From an uncultured Erysipelotrichaceae bacterium (GTDB lineage: Bacteria; Bacillota_I; Bacilli_A; Erysipelotrichales; Erysipelotrichaceae), in assembly GCA_944326175.1 (NCBI GenBank), contig CALVCY010000072.1, positions 1 to 18,797 on the forward strand: a DNA stretch of 18,797 bases, given 5' to 3'. The notes beneath the pieces are model-generated. The model was given only the letters and a program-made list of their open reading frames with translations. It was not told the DNA's origin and searched no databases. The translations under genes were made by a program, and so were the position numbers. How positions within the stretch are numbered: position 1 is the first letter of the stretch; the number at the start of each line of letters is the position of its first letter. Positions 1 through 7,319 of the stretch are shown in pieces.

Positions 1-235
1 CAAGATATGCTTTGACGCCATCTTCGTGTTGTGCGTGGGCGGCAAAGCCGGCGTTGTCATCGATCAATGTCAATACTCGTTTCCGTGATCCGGCGGCTAA
101 ATTGCCTTGGTCATCTAGATAAAGGACACTGTTGGTGCCATCGATTTTTGGACTGATGTAGACGGTACCATTGAGAATGCCGTCGACTTCATCACGACCA
201 AGACGTTCGATGTGGGTGTATTTTCGGTATCGCAT
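1..235 (-). CDS. RNA ligase family protein, N-terminal part (gene runs off the window)
   Basis: Reading the minus strand from an ATG at 235 gives 78 open codons to the window edge. The product starts MRYRKYTHIERLG and contains SPKIDGTNSVLYL at about residues 29-41. This is the KxDGxN nucleotidyl-transfer motif of the RNA ligase/DNA ligase/capping-enzyme superfamily, with Lys30 as the predicted AMP-accepting lysine. GSRKR at 49-53 fits the next conserved basic stretch. A good ribosome binding site (AAGGAG, 10 nt upstream on the minus strand, about 245-250) fixes the start. The family seals nicked or broken RNA (T4 Rnl2 type), or includes poorly characterised bacterial ligases of that fold. The C-terminal motifs IV and V are outside the window, so the exact family is unknown. 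It is divergent from capE. The start codon lies in a TGGTTGAACCA palindrome. Confidence 0.75.
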   Translation of the reverse strand, partial: MRYRKYTHIERLGRDEVDGILNGTVYISPKIDGTNSVLYLDDQGNLAAGSRKRVLTLIDDNAGFAAHAQHEDGVKAYL

Positions 236-274
236 GGTTGAACCACTCCTTTTCTATGAATGGCATCATCGTAA

Positions 275-287
275 ATGGTCAAACCAT
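275..287. repeat. ATGGT-N3-ACCAT palindrome
   Basis: The sequence is ATGGTCAAACCAT, with 5-bp perfect arms around CAA. It is one of 12 exact ATGGT-N3/4-ACCAT copies in the window and lies in the divergent region upstream of capE. Function is unknown; a regulator-binding site or a genome-abundant palindrome are both possible. Confidence 0.55.
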
Positions 288-382
288 GAAAATAATTTGA
301 AACAAATTGCAAATGATGGGTGGGATGGTGAATTTTCATAAATCTTGGGTGGGTAACCTCTGTTCAATACTTGACAATTCAT

Positions 383-399
383 CCATGGTTCGACCATGG
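383..399. repeat. Extended palindrome CCATGGT-TCG-ACCATGG upstream of capE
   Basis: This is the longest member of the family: 7-bp perfect arms around TCG, with the core ATGGTTCGACCAT at 385-397. It lies 68 nt upstream of the capE start codon and 6 nt after a TTGACA hexamer, so it is well placed for an operator. That role is inferred from position only. Confidence 0.55.
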
Positions 400-466
400 A
401 ATCCCCGCTATGAAAATCCATGTTTTTAAGGGATAATAGAAAAGCGAAAAGAGGTTATTAGACGCA

Positions 467-1519
467 ATGATCAATTTAGACGTATTCGAAGGCAAAACCT
501 TGATGATCACCGGCGGGACCGGCTCGTTTGGTTCAACCGTACTCAAACATTTTCTTGATTCTAATTTAAAAGAGATCCGAATCTTTTCCCGCGATGAAAA
601 AAAGCAGGACGACATGCGCCACGATTTACAGGCCAAGCATCCCGCTCTTGCTTCCAAAGTGAAATTTTATATCGGTGATGTACGCAATATGCGTTCCGTT
701 GAAGATGCGGTCCAAGGCGTGGATTATATATTCCATGCCGCTGCACTCAAACAAGTACCCAGTTGTGAATTTTTCCCGATGGAAGCGGTCAAGACCAATA
801 TCATCGGAACCGATAATGTATTGCATGCTGCGGTAGCGGCTGGTGTCAAAAAGGTAGTTTGTTTATCCACGGATAAAGCCGCTTATCCCATCAATGCCAT
901 GGGCATTTCCAAAGCAATGATGGAAAAAGTCATTTATGCCAATGCCCGAGTCGCTGCTGGTAAAACCACTATCTGCTGTACCCGATATGGCAATGTCATG
1001 TGCAGCCGTGGTTCAGTCATTCCTTTATTCATTGATCAGATCAAAGCCGGCAATCCTATCACCATCACCGATCCGAACATGACCCGCTTTTTGATGAATT
1101 TGGATGAAGCGGTGGATTTAGTCATGTTCGCTTTCACCCATGGCGAACCAGGAGATCTGTTCGTTCAAAAATCCGATGCATCCACTATCGGTGATCTAGC
1201 CAAAGCCGTTCAATCGTTATTCGGTGATACCGGAACCCATATCATTGGGACACGTCATGGTGAAAAATTATATGAAACGTTGATGACCAATGAAGAATGT
1301 GTACGCAGCGTGGATATGGGCAATTACTTCAGAGTCCTTCCGGATGGACGAGATCTCAACTATGATCAATTCTTTGTCAAAGGCATGGTCAAGACCATGG
1401 CCAACAACGCCTATACCTCCCACAATACCCATCGTTTGGATGTCAAAGGTACAGTTGAGAAGATCATGACCACTGATTATGTCAAAGAAGCATTGGCTTG
1501 CTGGAAGAAACAGGGTTAG
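467..1519 (+). CDS. capE: UDP-GlcNAc 4,6-dehydratase/5-epimerase (CapE type)
   Basis: A 350-aa short-chain dehydrogenase (extended SDR) of the CapE/FlaA1 group. It should convert UDP-GlcNAc to the 4-keto-6-deoxy sugar with C5 inversion, the first step to UDP-N-acetyl-L-fucosamine in the cytoplasm. The NAD(P)-binding motif GGTGSFG is at residues 16-22. STDKAAYPINAMG spans about 134-146, with the Asp136-Lys137 pair. The usual YxxxK motif appears as MxxxK (Met145, Lys149), as in CapE-type rather than FlaA1-type enzymes. Length matches the family. The start at 467 has AAAGAGG upstream and puts the Rossmann motif at the expected place. It is first in an operon: capF begins 3 nt after the TAG stop. 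Pathway assignment is firm because capF and capG follow in order. Confidence 0.93.
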   Translation: MINLDVFEGKTLMITGGTGSFGSTVLKHFLDSNLKEIRIFSRDEKKQDDMRHDLQAKHPALASKVKFYIGDVRNMRSVEDAVQGVDYIFHAAALKQVPSCEFFPMEAVKTNIIGTDNVLHAAVAAGVKKVVCLSTDKAAYPINAMGISKAMMEKVIYANARVAAGKTTICCTRYGNVMCSRGSVIPLFIDQIKAGNPITITDPNMTRFLMNLDEAVDLVMFAFTHGEPGDLFVQKSDASTIGDLAKAVQSLFGDTGTHIIGTRHGEKLYETLMTNEECVRSVDMGNYFRVLPDGRDLNYDQFFVKGMVKTMANNAYTSHNTHRLDVKGTVEKIMTTDYVKEALACWKKQG

Positions 1520-1522
1520 ACC

Positions 1523-2761
1523 ATGAAGATACTGGTAACCGGAAGTAATGGTTTTGTCGGTAAGAATCTGGTCGAATCATTGAAAAATATCAAATATGGG
1601 TATGATAAAGTCCATTTAATCGATGGTTTGAGTGATCCAAGTGATCTGACCATTGTCGGATATGATCGAACCAATACCGATGATGATTTAAAAAAAGCCT
1701 GTAAAGACTGTGATTTCATCTTTCATTTGGCGGGTGTCAACCGACCAAAAGATAATGATGAATTCATGAAAGGTAACTATGGTTTGACCAGTGATTTACT
1801 GAATCTTTTGATCCAATATAACAACAAAGCACCCATCATGCTATCCAGCAGCATCCAGGCATCATTGATCGCTCGTTACGCTTCCAGTGAATACGGTAAA
1901 AGTAAAAAAGCCGGAGAAGAGCTGTTGTTTGAATATGGTCAAGACCATGATGTACCCGTTTATGTGTATCGTTTTGCCAATTTATTTGGTAAGTGGTGCA
2001 AACCAAACTATAACTCGGTCGTGGCCACATTCTGCTACAACATGGCCCATGATCTGCCCATAACTGTCAATGATCCATCCACGACTTTGGATATGGTCTA
2101 CATCGATGATGTCATTGAAGAATTGCTCCAATGTCTCAATGGTCGACCCACTCGGTGTGACTTTGATCAAACCACTCCCGTATTCACCGGTGATGGTCGT
2201 TATTGTACAGTCCAACGCCATTATGCGGTGACTTTAAGAGAAATCGTTGAAGATCTGGAACTGATCAAAGCCCAATCCACGACATTAATGGTTCCACCAT
2301 TGCCTGATCATTCCTTCATCAAATGTCTTTATTCCACATATCTGTCTTATTTACCGGATGATAAGGTCATCATTGATTTAAAAACCAATTCCGATTCCCG
2401 CGGTTCGTTTACCGAAGTATTGAAAACCAGTGATCATGGTCAGTTTTCCATCAATATCAGTAAACCTGGTCAGACCAAAGGCAATCATTGGCATCATTCC
2501 AAATGGGAATTCTTCATGGTCGTATCTGGGTCTGCCGTGATCCAACAGCAACAAGTCGGTGTGGATGAAAACGGTGATCGCTATCCCGTTCATGAATTCC
2601 ATGTGGACGGTTCCCATTTACAAGCCGTCCATATGTTGCCGGGTTACAGTCATAACATCATCAATACCTCATCGACGGATGATCTGATCACCCTGATGTG
2701 GGCCAATGAATGTTTTGATCCTAACCACCCCGATACTTTCTTTCATCCGATCCATTCCTAA
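1523..2761 (+). CDS. capF: UDP-2-acetamido-2,6-dideoxy-hexulose C3-epimerase/C4-reductase (CapF type)
   Basis: A 412-aa bifunctional enzyme for the second step of UDP-L-FucNAc synthesis. The N-terminal SDR domain starts MKILVTGSNGFVG (nucleotide motif at 7-13) and has the YxxxK pair Tyr124/Lys128 for 4-keto reduction with NADPH. The C-terminal cupin domain (about 282-412) has the metal-ligand cluster GNHWHHSKWEF at 320-330 and PGYSH at 373-377, fitting the zinc cupin that does C3 epimerisation. Staphylococcal CapF is about 370 aa; the extra length here sits around residues 207-235 and 341-365. The ATG is 3 nt after capE's stop with only weak CAGGG upstream, so coupling to capE translation is likely. 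It is followed by capG. Confidence 0.92.
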   Translation: MKILVTGSNGFVGKNLVESLKNIKYGYDKVHLIDGLSDPSDLTIVGYDRTNTDDDLKKACKDCDFIFHLAGVNRPKDNDEFMKGNYGLTSDLLNLLIQYNNKAPIMLSSSIQASLIARYASSEYGKSKKAGEELLFEYGQDHDVPVYVYRFANLFGKWCKPNYNSVVATFCYNMAHDLPITVNDPSTTLDMVYIDDVIEELLQCLNGRPTRCDFDQTTPVFTGDGRYCTVQRHYAVTLREIVEDLELIKAQSTTLMVPPLPDHSFIKCLYSTYLSYLPDDKVIIDLKTNSDSRGSFTEVLKTSDHGQFSINISKPGQTKGNHWHHSKWEFFMVVSGSAVIQQQQVGVDENGDRYPVHEFHVDGSHLQAVHMLPGYSHNIINTSSTDDLITLMWANECFDPNHPDTFFHPIHS

Positions 2762-2773
2762 AGGAGATCATAT

Positions 2774-3958
2774 ATGAATCTTGATTATTCCAATGTTGCA
2801 TTCCAACATAACGGCAAACTGAAATTGCTGATCATCGTCGGCACCCGTCCGGAGATCATTCGGTTGAGTGAAGTCATCAAAAAATGCCGACACTATTTTG
2901 ACTGCATCCTGGCGCATACTGGTCAAAACTATGATTACAGTCTCAATGGTGTATTTTTCAAAGATCTTTCTCTGGATGATCCGGATGTTTATCTGGAAGC
3001 TGTTGGGGATGATCTTGGTTCAACCATCGGCAATATCATCAGTGCATCTTATAAACTAATGGTCTCGATCAAACCGGATGCATTATTGATCCTTGGTGAT
3101 ACCAACTCCTGTCTTTCGGCCATATCCGCCAAACGGTTGCATATTCCCATTTTTCATATGGAAGCCGGAAACCGTTGCAAAGATGAATGTTTACCGGAAG
3201 AAACCAATCGACGCATCGTCGATATCATTTCCGATGTGAATCTTGCGTACAGTGAACATGCCCGCAAATACTTGCACGAATGCGGTTTGCCAAAGGAACG
3301 TGTGTATGTGACCGGAAGTCCGATGGCTGAAGTATTACATGCCAATTTGGATAAAATCAATGCCAGCGACATCCTCGAACGTCTGAATCTGCAGCATGGC
3401 CACTACATCCTTTTAAGTGCCCATCGGGAAGAAAACATCGATACCGATGCCAATTTCTTCTCCTTGTTTACGGCCATCAATGCCATGGCCCAAAAATATG
3501 ACATGCCCATCCTGTATTCCTGTCATCCACGAAGCAAAAAACGACTGGAATCCACCGGATTCAAACTCGATGGTCGTGTCATTGCGCATGAACCCTTGGG
3601 ATTCCATGATTACAACCACCTTCAAATGCATGCCTATGCCGTGGTCTCCGACAGTGGCACACTGCCAGAAGAAAGCAGTTATTTCACGTCCATTGGTCAT
3701 CCGATCGCTGCAGTATGCATCCGCACTTCCACCGAGCGCCCGGAAGCTTTGGACAAAGCAGATTTCATATTAGCCGGTATCGATACCGACTCCTTGTTGC
3801 AAGCGGTCGATACCGCTGTGGGCATGAATCAAAATCACGACTTCGGTATTCCGGTCCCGGATTATAGCGAAGAAAACGTATCTACCAAAGTCGTCAAGTT
3901 GATCCAATCCTATACGCATGTGGTGGATCAAATGGTATGGCGAAAGAATAGGAGCTAA
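2774..3958 (+). CDS. capG: UDP-N-acetyl-sugar 2-epimerase, UDP-L-FucNAc forming (CapG type)
   Basis: A 394-aa member of the non-hydrolysing UDP-GlcNAc 2-epimerase family (GT-B fold). By context it does the last step, C2 epimerisation of UDP-N-acetyl-L-pneumosamine to UDP-N-acetyl-L-fucosamine. Family motifs are present in order: GTRPE 23-27, GDT 108-110, HMEAGNR 128-134, SAHREEN 215-221, HPR 251-253 and SDSGTLPEE 292-300. The start is preceded by AAGGAG (2762-2767), a strong ribosome binding site. Sequence alone would also allow a MnaA/WecB-type UDP-ManNAc-forming enzyme, but the capE-capF-capG order makes the FucNAc route far more likely. The next gene starts 3 nt after its TAA. Confidence 0.9.
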   Translation: MNLDYSNVAFQHNGKLKLLIIVGTRPEIIRLSEVIKKCRHYFDCILAHTGQNYDYSLNGVFFKDLSLDDPDVYLEAVGDDLGSTIGNIISASYKLMVSIKPDALLILGDTNSCLSAISAKRLHIPIFHMEAGNRCKDECLPEETNRRIVDIISDVNLAYSEHARKYLHECGLPKERVYVTGSPMAEVLHANLDKINASDILERLNLQHGHYILLSAHREENIDTDANFFSLFTAINAMAQKYDMPILYSCHPRSKKRLESTGFKLDGRVIAHEPLGFHDYNHLQMHAYAVVSDSGTLPEESSYFTSIGHPIAAVCIRTSTERPEALDKADFILAGIDTDSLLQAVDTAVGMNQNHDFGIPVPDYSEENVSTKVVKLIQSYTHVVDQMVWRKNRS

Positions 3959-3961
3959 TGT

Positions 3962-4762
3962 ATGCAGATCTTTTTGACGAATGATTTATCCCAGATGGAA
4001 TTGGATGCAGATCGAATAGAACTTTGCGATTTTTTAATGACGATTTCGCAATATATCGATCTGTTCAATACGAATTTTGATTTTCACGAATATTTGGTCC
4101 AGCGTTTTTTTCTTACGAATTTAAGCGAGGAATTGACGAATAATTTCTTTAGCGGTGATAGCATCTCCACGATTCCCAATGGGATCAACGCCGAGGACTA
4201 TGATGATCCAACCATTCCCGAAGAAAACGTGTTGTATCAATCGTATTTTTCACCGGTCGATCTGATTTATTTGGCGATTACCATGCCTAAAGTGATACGG
4301 CAGATCAAAAATGAGTATGTAAATGCACATTTTAAAGCGGAAGACGAGACGTGGAACGGGGATGCGTTATTGTATGCGCGCGATGTTGCCCTCATCGATT
4401 TTTTCTCAACAAAAGTATTCGACGCATTGCGCGACATACCGCAGCTCAAAAACGAAATCGCTAATATTTATGCCATCATGACATCCAGTCGGGAATCCTA
4501 CAAATATGTCGATTTACCGTATGTTTTTCGAATGCGTGAGGCATATGAGGCCGCTCAATCCAAATCCAAACGGCGCAAGCTGCTTAAAACCATTTTGAAT
4601 CAGTTGATCCATATCGATCCCAGCTACAAACGGCGTGATAAAGCCATCGCTGTTGCGGAATATATCAAAGACCATGCGCCGATAGAGGATGATGATGAAT
4701 CGATGGTCAGTGATGATTTGATGGATGAGAATGCGGATGATTTCAATAATTATGCCGCATGA
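3962..4762 (+). CDS. Hypothetical protein cotranscribed with capEFG
   Basis: I do not recognise this 266-aa product. It begins 3 nt after capG with AGGAG at 3950-3954 upstream, so it is very probably expressed. It has no signal peptide and no membrane segment, and looks cytosolic and mostly helical. Visible features are an acidic, aromatic-rich N-terminal half, a basic patch KSKRRKLLK at about 201-209, and a strongly acidic tail (about 241-260: EDDDES, DDLMDENADD). Codon use differs from capEFG: many ACG, GCG and TTT codons and fewer ACC and GTC, so it may have a different history. No glycosyltransferase, nuclease or kinase motif is visible. Its position hints at a role tied to the polysaccharide operon, but the link could be accidental. 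Confidence 0.8.
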   Translation: MQIFLTNDLSQMELDADRIELCDFLMTISQYIDLFNTNFDFHEYLVQRFFLTNLSEELTNNFFSGDSISTIPNGINAEDYDDPTIPEENVLYQSYFSPVDLIYLAITMPKVIRQIKNEYVNAHFKAEDETWNGDALLYARDVALIDFFSTKVFDALRDIPQLKNEIANIYAIMTSSRESYKYVDLPYVFRMREAYEAAQSKSKRRKLLKTILNQLIHIDPSYKRRDKAIAVAEYIKDHAPIEDDDESMVSDDLMDENADDFNNYAA

Positions 4763-4857
4763 GCCTGGTGAAACGGTTCATTCCGGCGTAAAGTTTAGGT
4801 ATGCACATGCAAGCGATCCGATACAAGGAATTGCGTTATAAATGGGAGGGATTCAAT

Positions 4858-5895
4858 ATGCTGCATTTTGAATGTGATTATACCCAGGGCTTTGAACCCA
4901 AAGTCATGGAAGCATTGGTCAAAACCAATCTGGAAGCCACCAGTGGCTATGGTCTAGACCCCTATTGTCAAAAAGCCACGGAAGTCTTGAAACAACAGGC
5001 AGGTGAACAAATCGCCGTCCATTATCTGGTTGGCGGTACCCAAACCAATATGATCGTGATCAATAGTTTATTGCATTCCTATCAGGGGGTCATCAGCTGT
5101 GAAAGTGGTCATATCCATACCCATGAAACCGGTGCGGTGGAATATACCGGACATAAGGTGCTGGCATTAGCGGCACATAATGGAAAATTGGATCCAAGTG
5201 AAGTACGCCAATATGTCGATACGTGCATCCATGATCCGCAATTTGAACATATCGTTCAACCAAAGATGGTATATATCAGCCAACCGACAGAGTTAGGGAC
5301 GATGTATACCACGGATGAATTGGTGGCTTTACGTCAGATCTGTGATGATTATGATCTGTATTTGTTCATGGATGGGGCCAGACTGGGTTATGGTTTAGCT
5401 GCCGATACATCGTTGACATTAAAGGATTATGTCAAATACTGTGATGTGTTCTATATTGGTTTGACCAAGTGCGGCGGTGGTTTTGGCGAAGCTGTGGTAT
5501 TCAAAGATGAAACGGTTTGTCCACATTTTCGCTCCTATATGAAGCAGGGTGGTGCCATGCTGGCGAAGGGGCGTTTATTAGGGGTACAGGCACTTACGTT
5601 ATTTGAAAATAACCACTACCAGCATATTTGTGCCCATGCATTGAAAATGGCCGATCGGATCAAAAACGCTTTGAAGCAATCCAATATCCCGGTATTGATC
5701 GATTCCCCCACCAATCAGATTTTCCCGATCGTTACTACAGCTCAACGTGAGCTCATCGAATCCAAATATGTGGTCTCACGATGGAGTGATCTGGATGCTG
5801 ATCGGCATGTGATCCGCATCGTCACCAGCTGGGGAACCCGTGAAGCAGCCGTAGATGCATTGGTTGAAACCATCCACTCATTGAATGAACAATAA
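4858..5895 (+). CDS. ltaE: L-threonine aldolase / beta-eliminating lyase family PLP enzyme
   Basis: A 345-aa fold-type I PLP enzyme of the low-specificity threonine aldolase group (threonine or allo-threonine to glycine plus acetaldehyde). GYGLDP at 30-35, HIHTHETGA at 85-93, MDGARLGYG at 171-179 (Asp172 for the PLP ring nitrogen) and GLTKCGG at 201-207 (Lys204 as Schiff-base lysine) match the family. I place the start at ATG 4858, not at an in-frame ATG at 4801. GGGAGG lies just upstream at 4844-4849, and the family normally starts at the ...F.CDY...G... segment. The extra 19 codons would add a basic tail not typical of the family. Exact substrate cannot be told from sequence. The gene ends in a terminator at 5911-5976. 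Confidence 0.85.
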   Translation: MLHFECDYTQGFEPKVMEALVKTNLEATSGYGLDPYCQKATEVLKQQAGEQIAVHYLVGGTQTNMIVINSLLHSYQGVISCESGHIHTHETGAVEYTGHKVLALAAHNGKLDPSEVRQYVDTCIHDPQFEHIVQPKMVYISQPTELGTMYTTDELVALRQICDDYDLYLFMDGARLGYGLAADTSLTLKDYVKYCDVFYIGLTKCGGGFGEAVVFKDETVCPHFRSYMKQGGAMLAKGRLLGVQALTLFENNHYQHICAHALKMADRIKNALKQSNIPVLIDSPTNQIFPIVTTAQRELIESKYVVSRWSDLDADRHVIRIVTSWGTREAAVDALVETIHSLNEQ

Positions 5896-5910
5896 TCAAT
5901 AAAACCAACG

Positions 5911-5976
5911 AAAACCCCCTCTTAACTAGACTAAATCGAAAAAAAATCAATTTTGTCTAGTTTAGAAGGGGTTTTT
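5911..5976 (+). terminator. Long-stem rho-independent terminator after ltaE
   Basis: The arms at 5911-5935 and 5952-5976 are near-perfect inverted repeats (AAAACCCCCTCTTAAC against GTTTAGAAGGGGTTTTT, and CTAGAC against GTCTAG), separated by a 16-nt A-rich loop and ending in TTTTT. It directly overlaps the -10 region of the next gene's promoter. Confidence 0.85.
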
Positions 5977-5984
5977 GGTATAAT
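5976..5984 (+). promoter_or_regulatory. Extended -10 promoter of the AAA+ ATPase gene (leaderless)
   Basis: TGGTATAAT is a consensus extended -10. The only -35-like hexamer, TTGTCT at 5953-5958, is 20 nt away, as can be tolerated by extended -10 promoters. The predicted start of transcription (about 5990-5992) falls right at the ATG at 5993. The promoter abuts the T-tract of the upstream terminator. Confidence 0.75.
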
Positions 5985-5992
5985 ACTGGCAA

Positions 5993-7249
5993 ATGAAGGA
6001 TTTGTATTTCAGAGAGAATTACTTAAAAAAAATTCGTGGTTTTTATCACGACGTAGAAATGATAAAAGTCATTACTGGAGTCCGACGATGTGGCAAATCT
6101 TCATTAATGCAGATGGTCTCTCAGGAGTTAATGGAGAGTGGAATAGCTGCGGAAAATATCATCGTGTTGAATTTGGACCAAAGACCCTATCGACGTATTC
6201 ATGATGCTGACCAATTAGAGGATTTGATCGTTTCAAAAACAGAAGGAATTTCTGGGACTAAATATTTGTTTATCGATGAAGTCCAAAATGTTAAAGATTA
6301 TGAAATGGTCGTTAATGCTTTTCGAGAAGAGGGTGACTTTTCAATATTTATTACGGGAAGCAATTCGTATTTGTTAAGTGGCGAACTGATGACCAAATTG
6401 ACCGGAAGATATATTGAATTTCCATTACGTACCTTAAGCTTTGATGAATATATCGGGATGAAAAAGTTTCTTGGAAAGTCGATGGGAAGCAACGATGAGG
6501 AATTTGTGGAATATATTCGGAATGGCGGATTTCCGTTAAGCTTAAAATATGAAACGTTTGATCAACGCCGGACATACACATCGAACATTATTACTGAGAT
6601 ATTCAAAAAAGACATCCGTACGAATTATCGGATTCGCAGAAAAGATATTTTTGACAAAATCCAAAACTTTATCATTAGTAATTTCGGTTCTACTGTCTCG
6701 GTTGATGCCTTATGCGAATATATCACAAATACATATAGTTCGGTGACGAAGACGACCGTCTATCAGTACCTTGAAATTCTTGAAAATGCAAAAATCATTC
6801 AAAAATGCCAACGTTTCGATTTAAAAAGCAAGCGAGTCTTAAAGGGCGGCGAAAAGTATTACCTATCGGATCTTGGATTCTATTTTGCGCTGCGAACGGA
6901 CAATCGGATCAATTACGGACCGGTGTTGGAAAATATTGTTTATAACTATTGTGCGGCGAAAGGTTACGAAATCAGTGTCGGAAAGATCGGCAGTCTCGAA
7001 ATCGATTTTATATTAAGGAATAACGAGCAAGACTATGCATATGTGCAAGTGGCACGCACGATTGATAATGATCGTTATGATGAACATGGCCTTAATATTA
7101 CCGAGGAGCGAGAATATCGTCCGTTAGAAAAGATAAAGGATGGTTATCCGAAAATATTGTTGACAATGGATCGTCTTTTGCAAAAACGAAATGGTATTCA
7201 GCATTATAATCTGGTCGATCTGATGGCTGACAACACGGATTTATTTTGA
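5993..7249 (+). CDS. AAA+ ATPase with DUF4143-type C-terminal domain
   Basis: A 418-aa cytosolic protein of the widespread AAA_14/DUF4143 ATPase family. Walker A is GVRRCGKSS at 29-37, Walker B YLFIDE at 91-96, and a sensor-like FITGSNS at 119-125. The middle region (about 190-290) is helical and winged-helix-like. The C-terminal part contains GSLEIDFILRNN, then YVQVA (about 336-357), resembling a PD-(D/E)xK nuclease-like fold with Glu-x-Asp and Gln in place of Lys. The biological role of the family is not established; members are often isolated accessory genes. There is no ribosome binding site, and the -10 box ends 8 nt before the ATG. Base composition looks lower in GC than its neighbours, which suggests horizontal acquisition. 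Confidence 0.88.
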   Translation: MKDLYFRENYLKKIRGFYHDVEMIKVITGVRRCGKSSLMQMVSQELMESGIAAENIIVLNLDQRPYRRIHDADQLEDLIVSKTEGISGTKYLFIDEVQNVKDYEMVVNAFREEGDFSIFITGSNSYLLSGELMTKLTGRYIEFPLRTLSFDEYIGMKKFLGKSMGSNDEEFVEYIRNGGFPLSLKYETFDQRRTYTSNIITEIFKKDIRTNYRIRRKDIFDKIQNFIISNFGSTVSVDALCEYITNTYSSVTKTTVYQYLEILENAKIIQKCQRFDLKSKRVLKGGEKYYLSDLGFYFALRTDNRINYGPVLENIVYNYCAAKGYEISVGKIGSLEIDFILRNNEQDYAYVQVARTIDNDRYDEHGLNITEEREYRPLEKIKDGYPKILLTMDRLLQKRNGIQHYNLVDLMADNTDLF

Positions 7250-7294
7250 CGATTGATTATCCTTGAGTTCATCGAAAACACACAGTCAAAATCT

Positions 7295-7319
7295 ATGCCC
7301 TTTGATATAATCGGGGCAT
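7295..7319 (+). promoter_or_regulatory. Extended -10 promoter of the MATE gene inside a perfect dyad
   Basis: TGATATAAT (7303-7311) is an extended -10, and the ATG at 7318 follows 6 nt later. ATGCCC (7295-7300) and GGGCAT (7314-7319) are perfect 6-bp inverted repeats centred on the -10, and the right arm includes the first two bases of the start codon. The layout suits a repressor operator occluding RNA polymerase. No regulator gene is adjacent, so the operator role is inference. Confidence 0.6.

Larger units (their letters stand above)
236..466. promoter_or_regulatory. Divergent intergenic region between RNA ligase gene and capE operon
   Basis: This 231-nt gap must hold promoters for both flanking genes. 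For the minus gene, AAGGAG at about 245-250 is a clear ribosome binding site. For capE there is AAAGAGG at 448-454, 12 nt before the ATG. A TTGACA hexamer at 371-376 has no convincing -10 box at 16-18 nt (CCATGG occupies that position). GATAAT at 432-437 is an alternative -10 without a good -35, so I do not assign a start site. Three copies of an ATGGT-N3-ACCAT-type palindrome lie at 233-244 (last base differs), 275-287 and 385-397. Confidence 0.5.

Noticed and set aside
115..339. 74-codon minus-strand open frame overlapping the RNA ligase start
   Set aside because: It covers the ligase start in another frame and has no ribosome binding site; the KIDGTN frame is clearly the coding one.
371..376. 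TTGACA as -35 box of capE
   Set aside because: There is no -10-like hexamer at 16-18 nt; CCATGG from the palindrome occupies that position.
4760..4790. Bulged hairpin (GCCTGGTGAA / TTCATTCCGGC) after the unknown gene
   Set aside because: The stem has bulges on both sides and no T-tract follows, so I do not call it a terminator.
4801..4857. Longer ltaE start at ATG 4801
   Set aside because: It lacks a ribosome binding site, while GGGAGG precedes ATG 4858 and the family N-terminus begins there.
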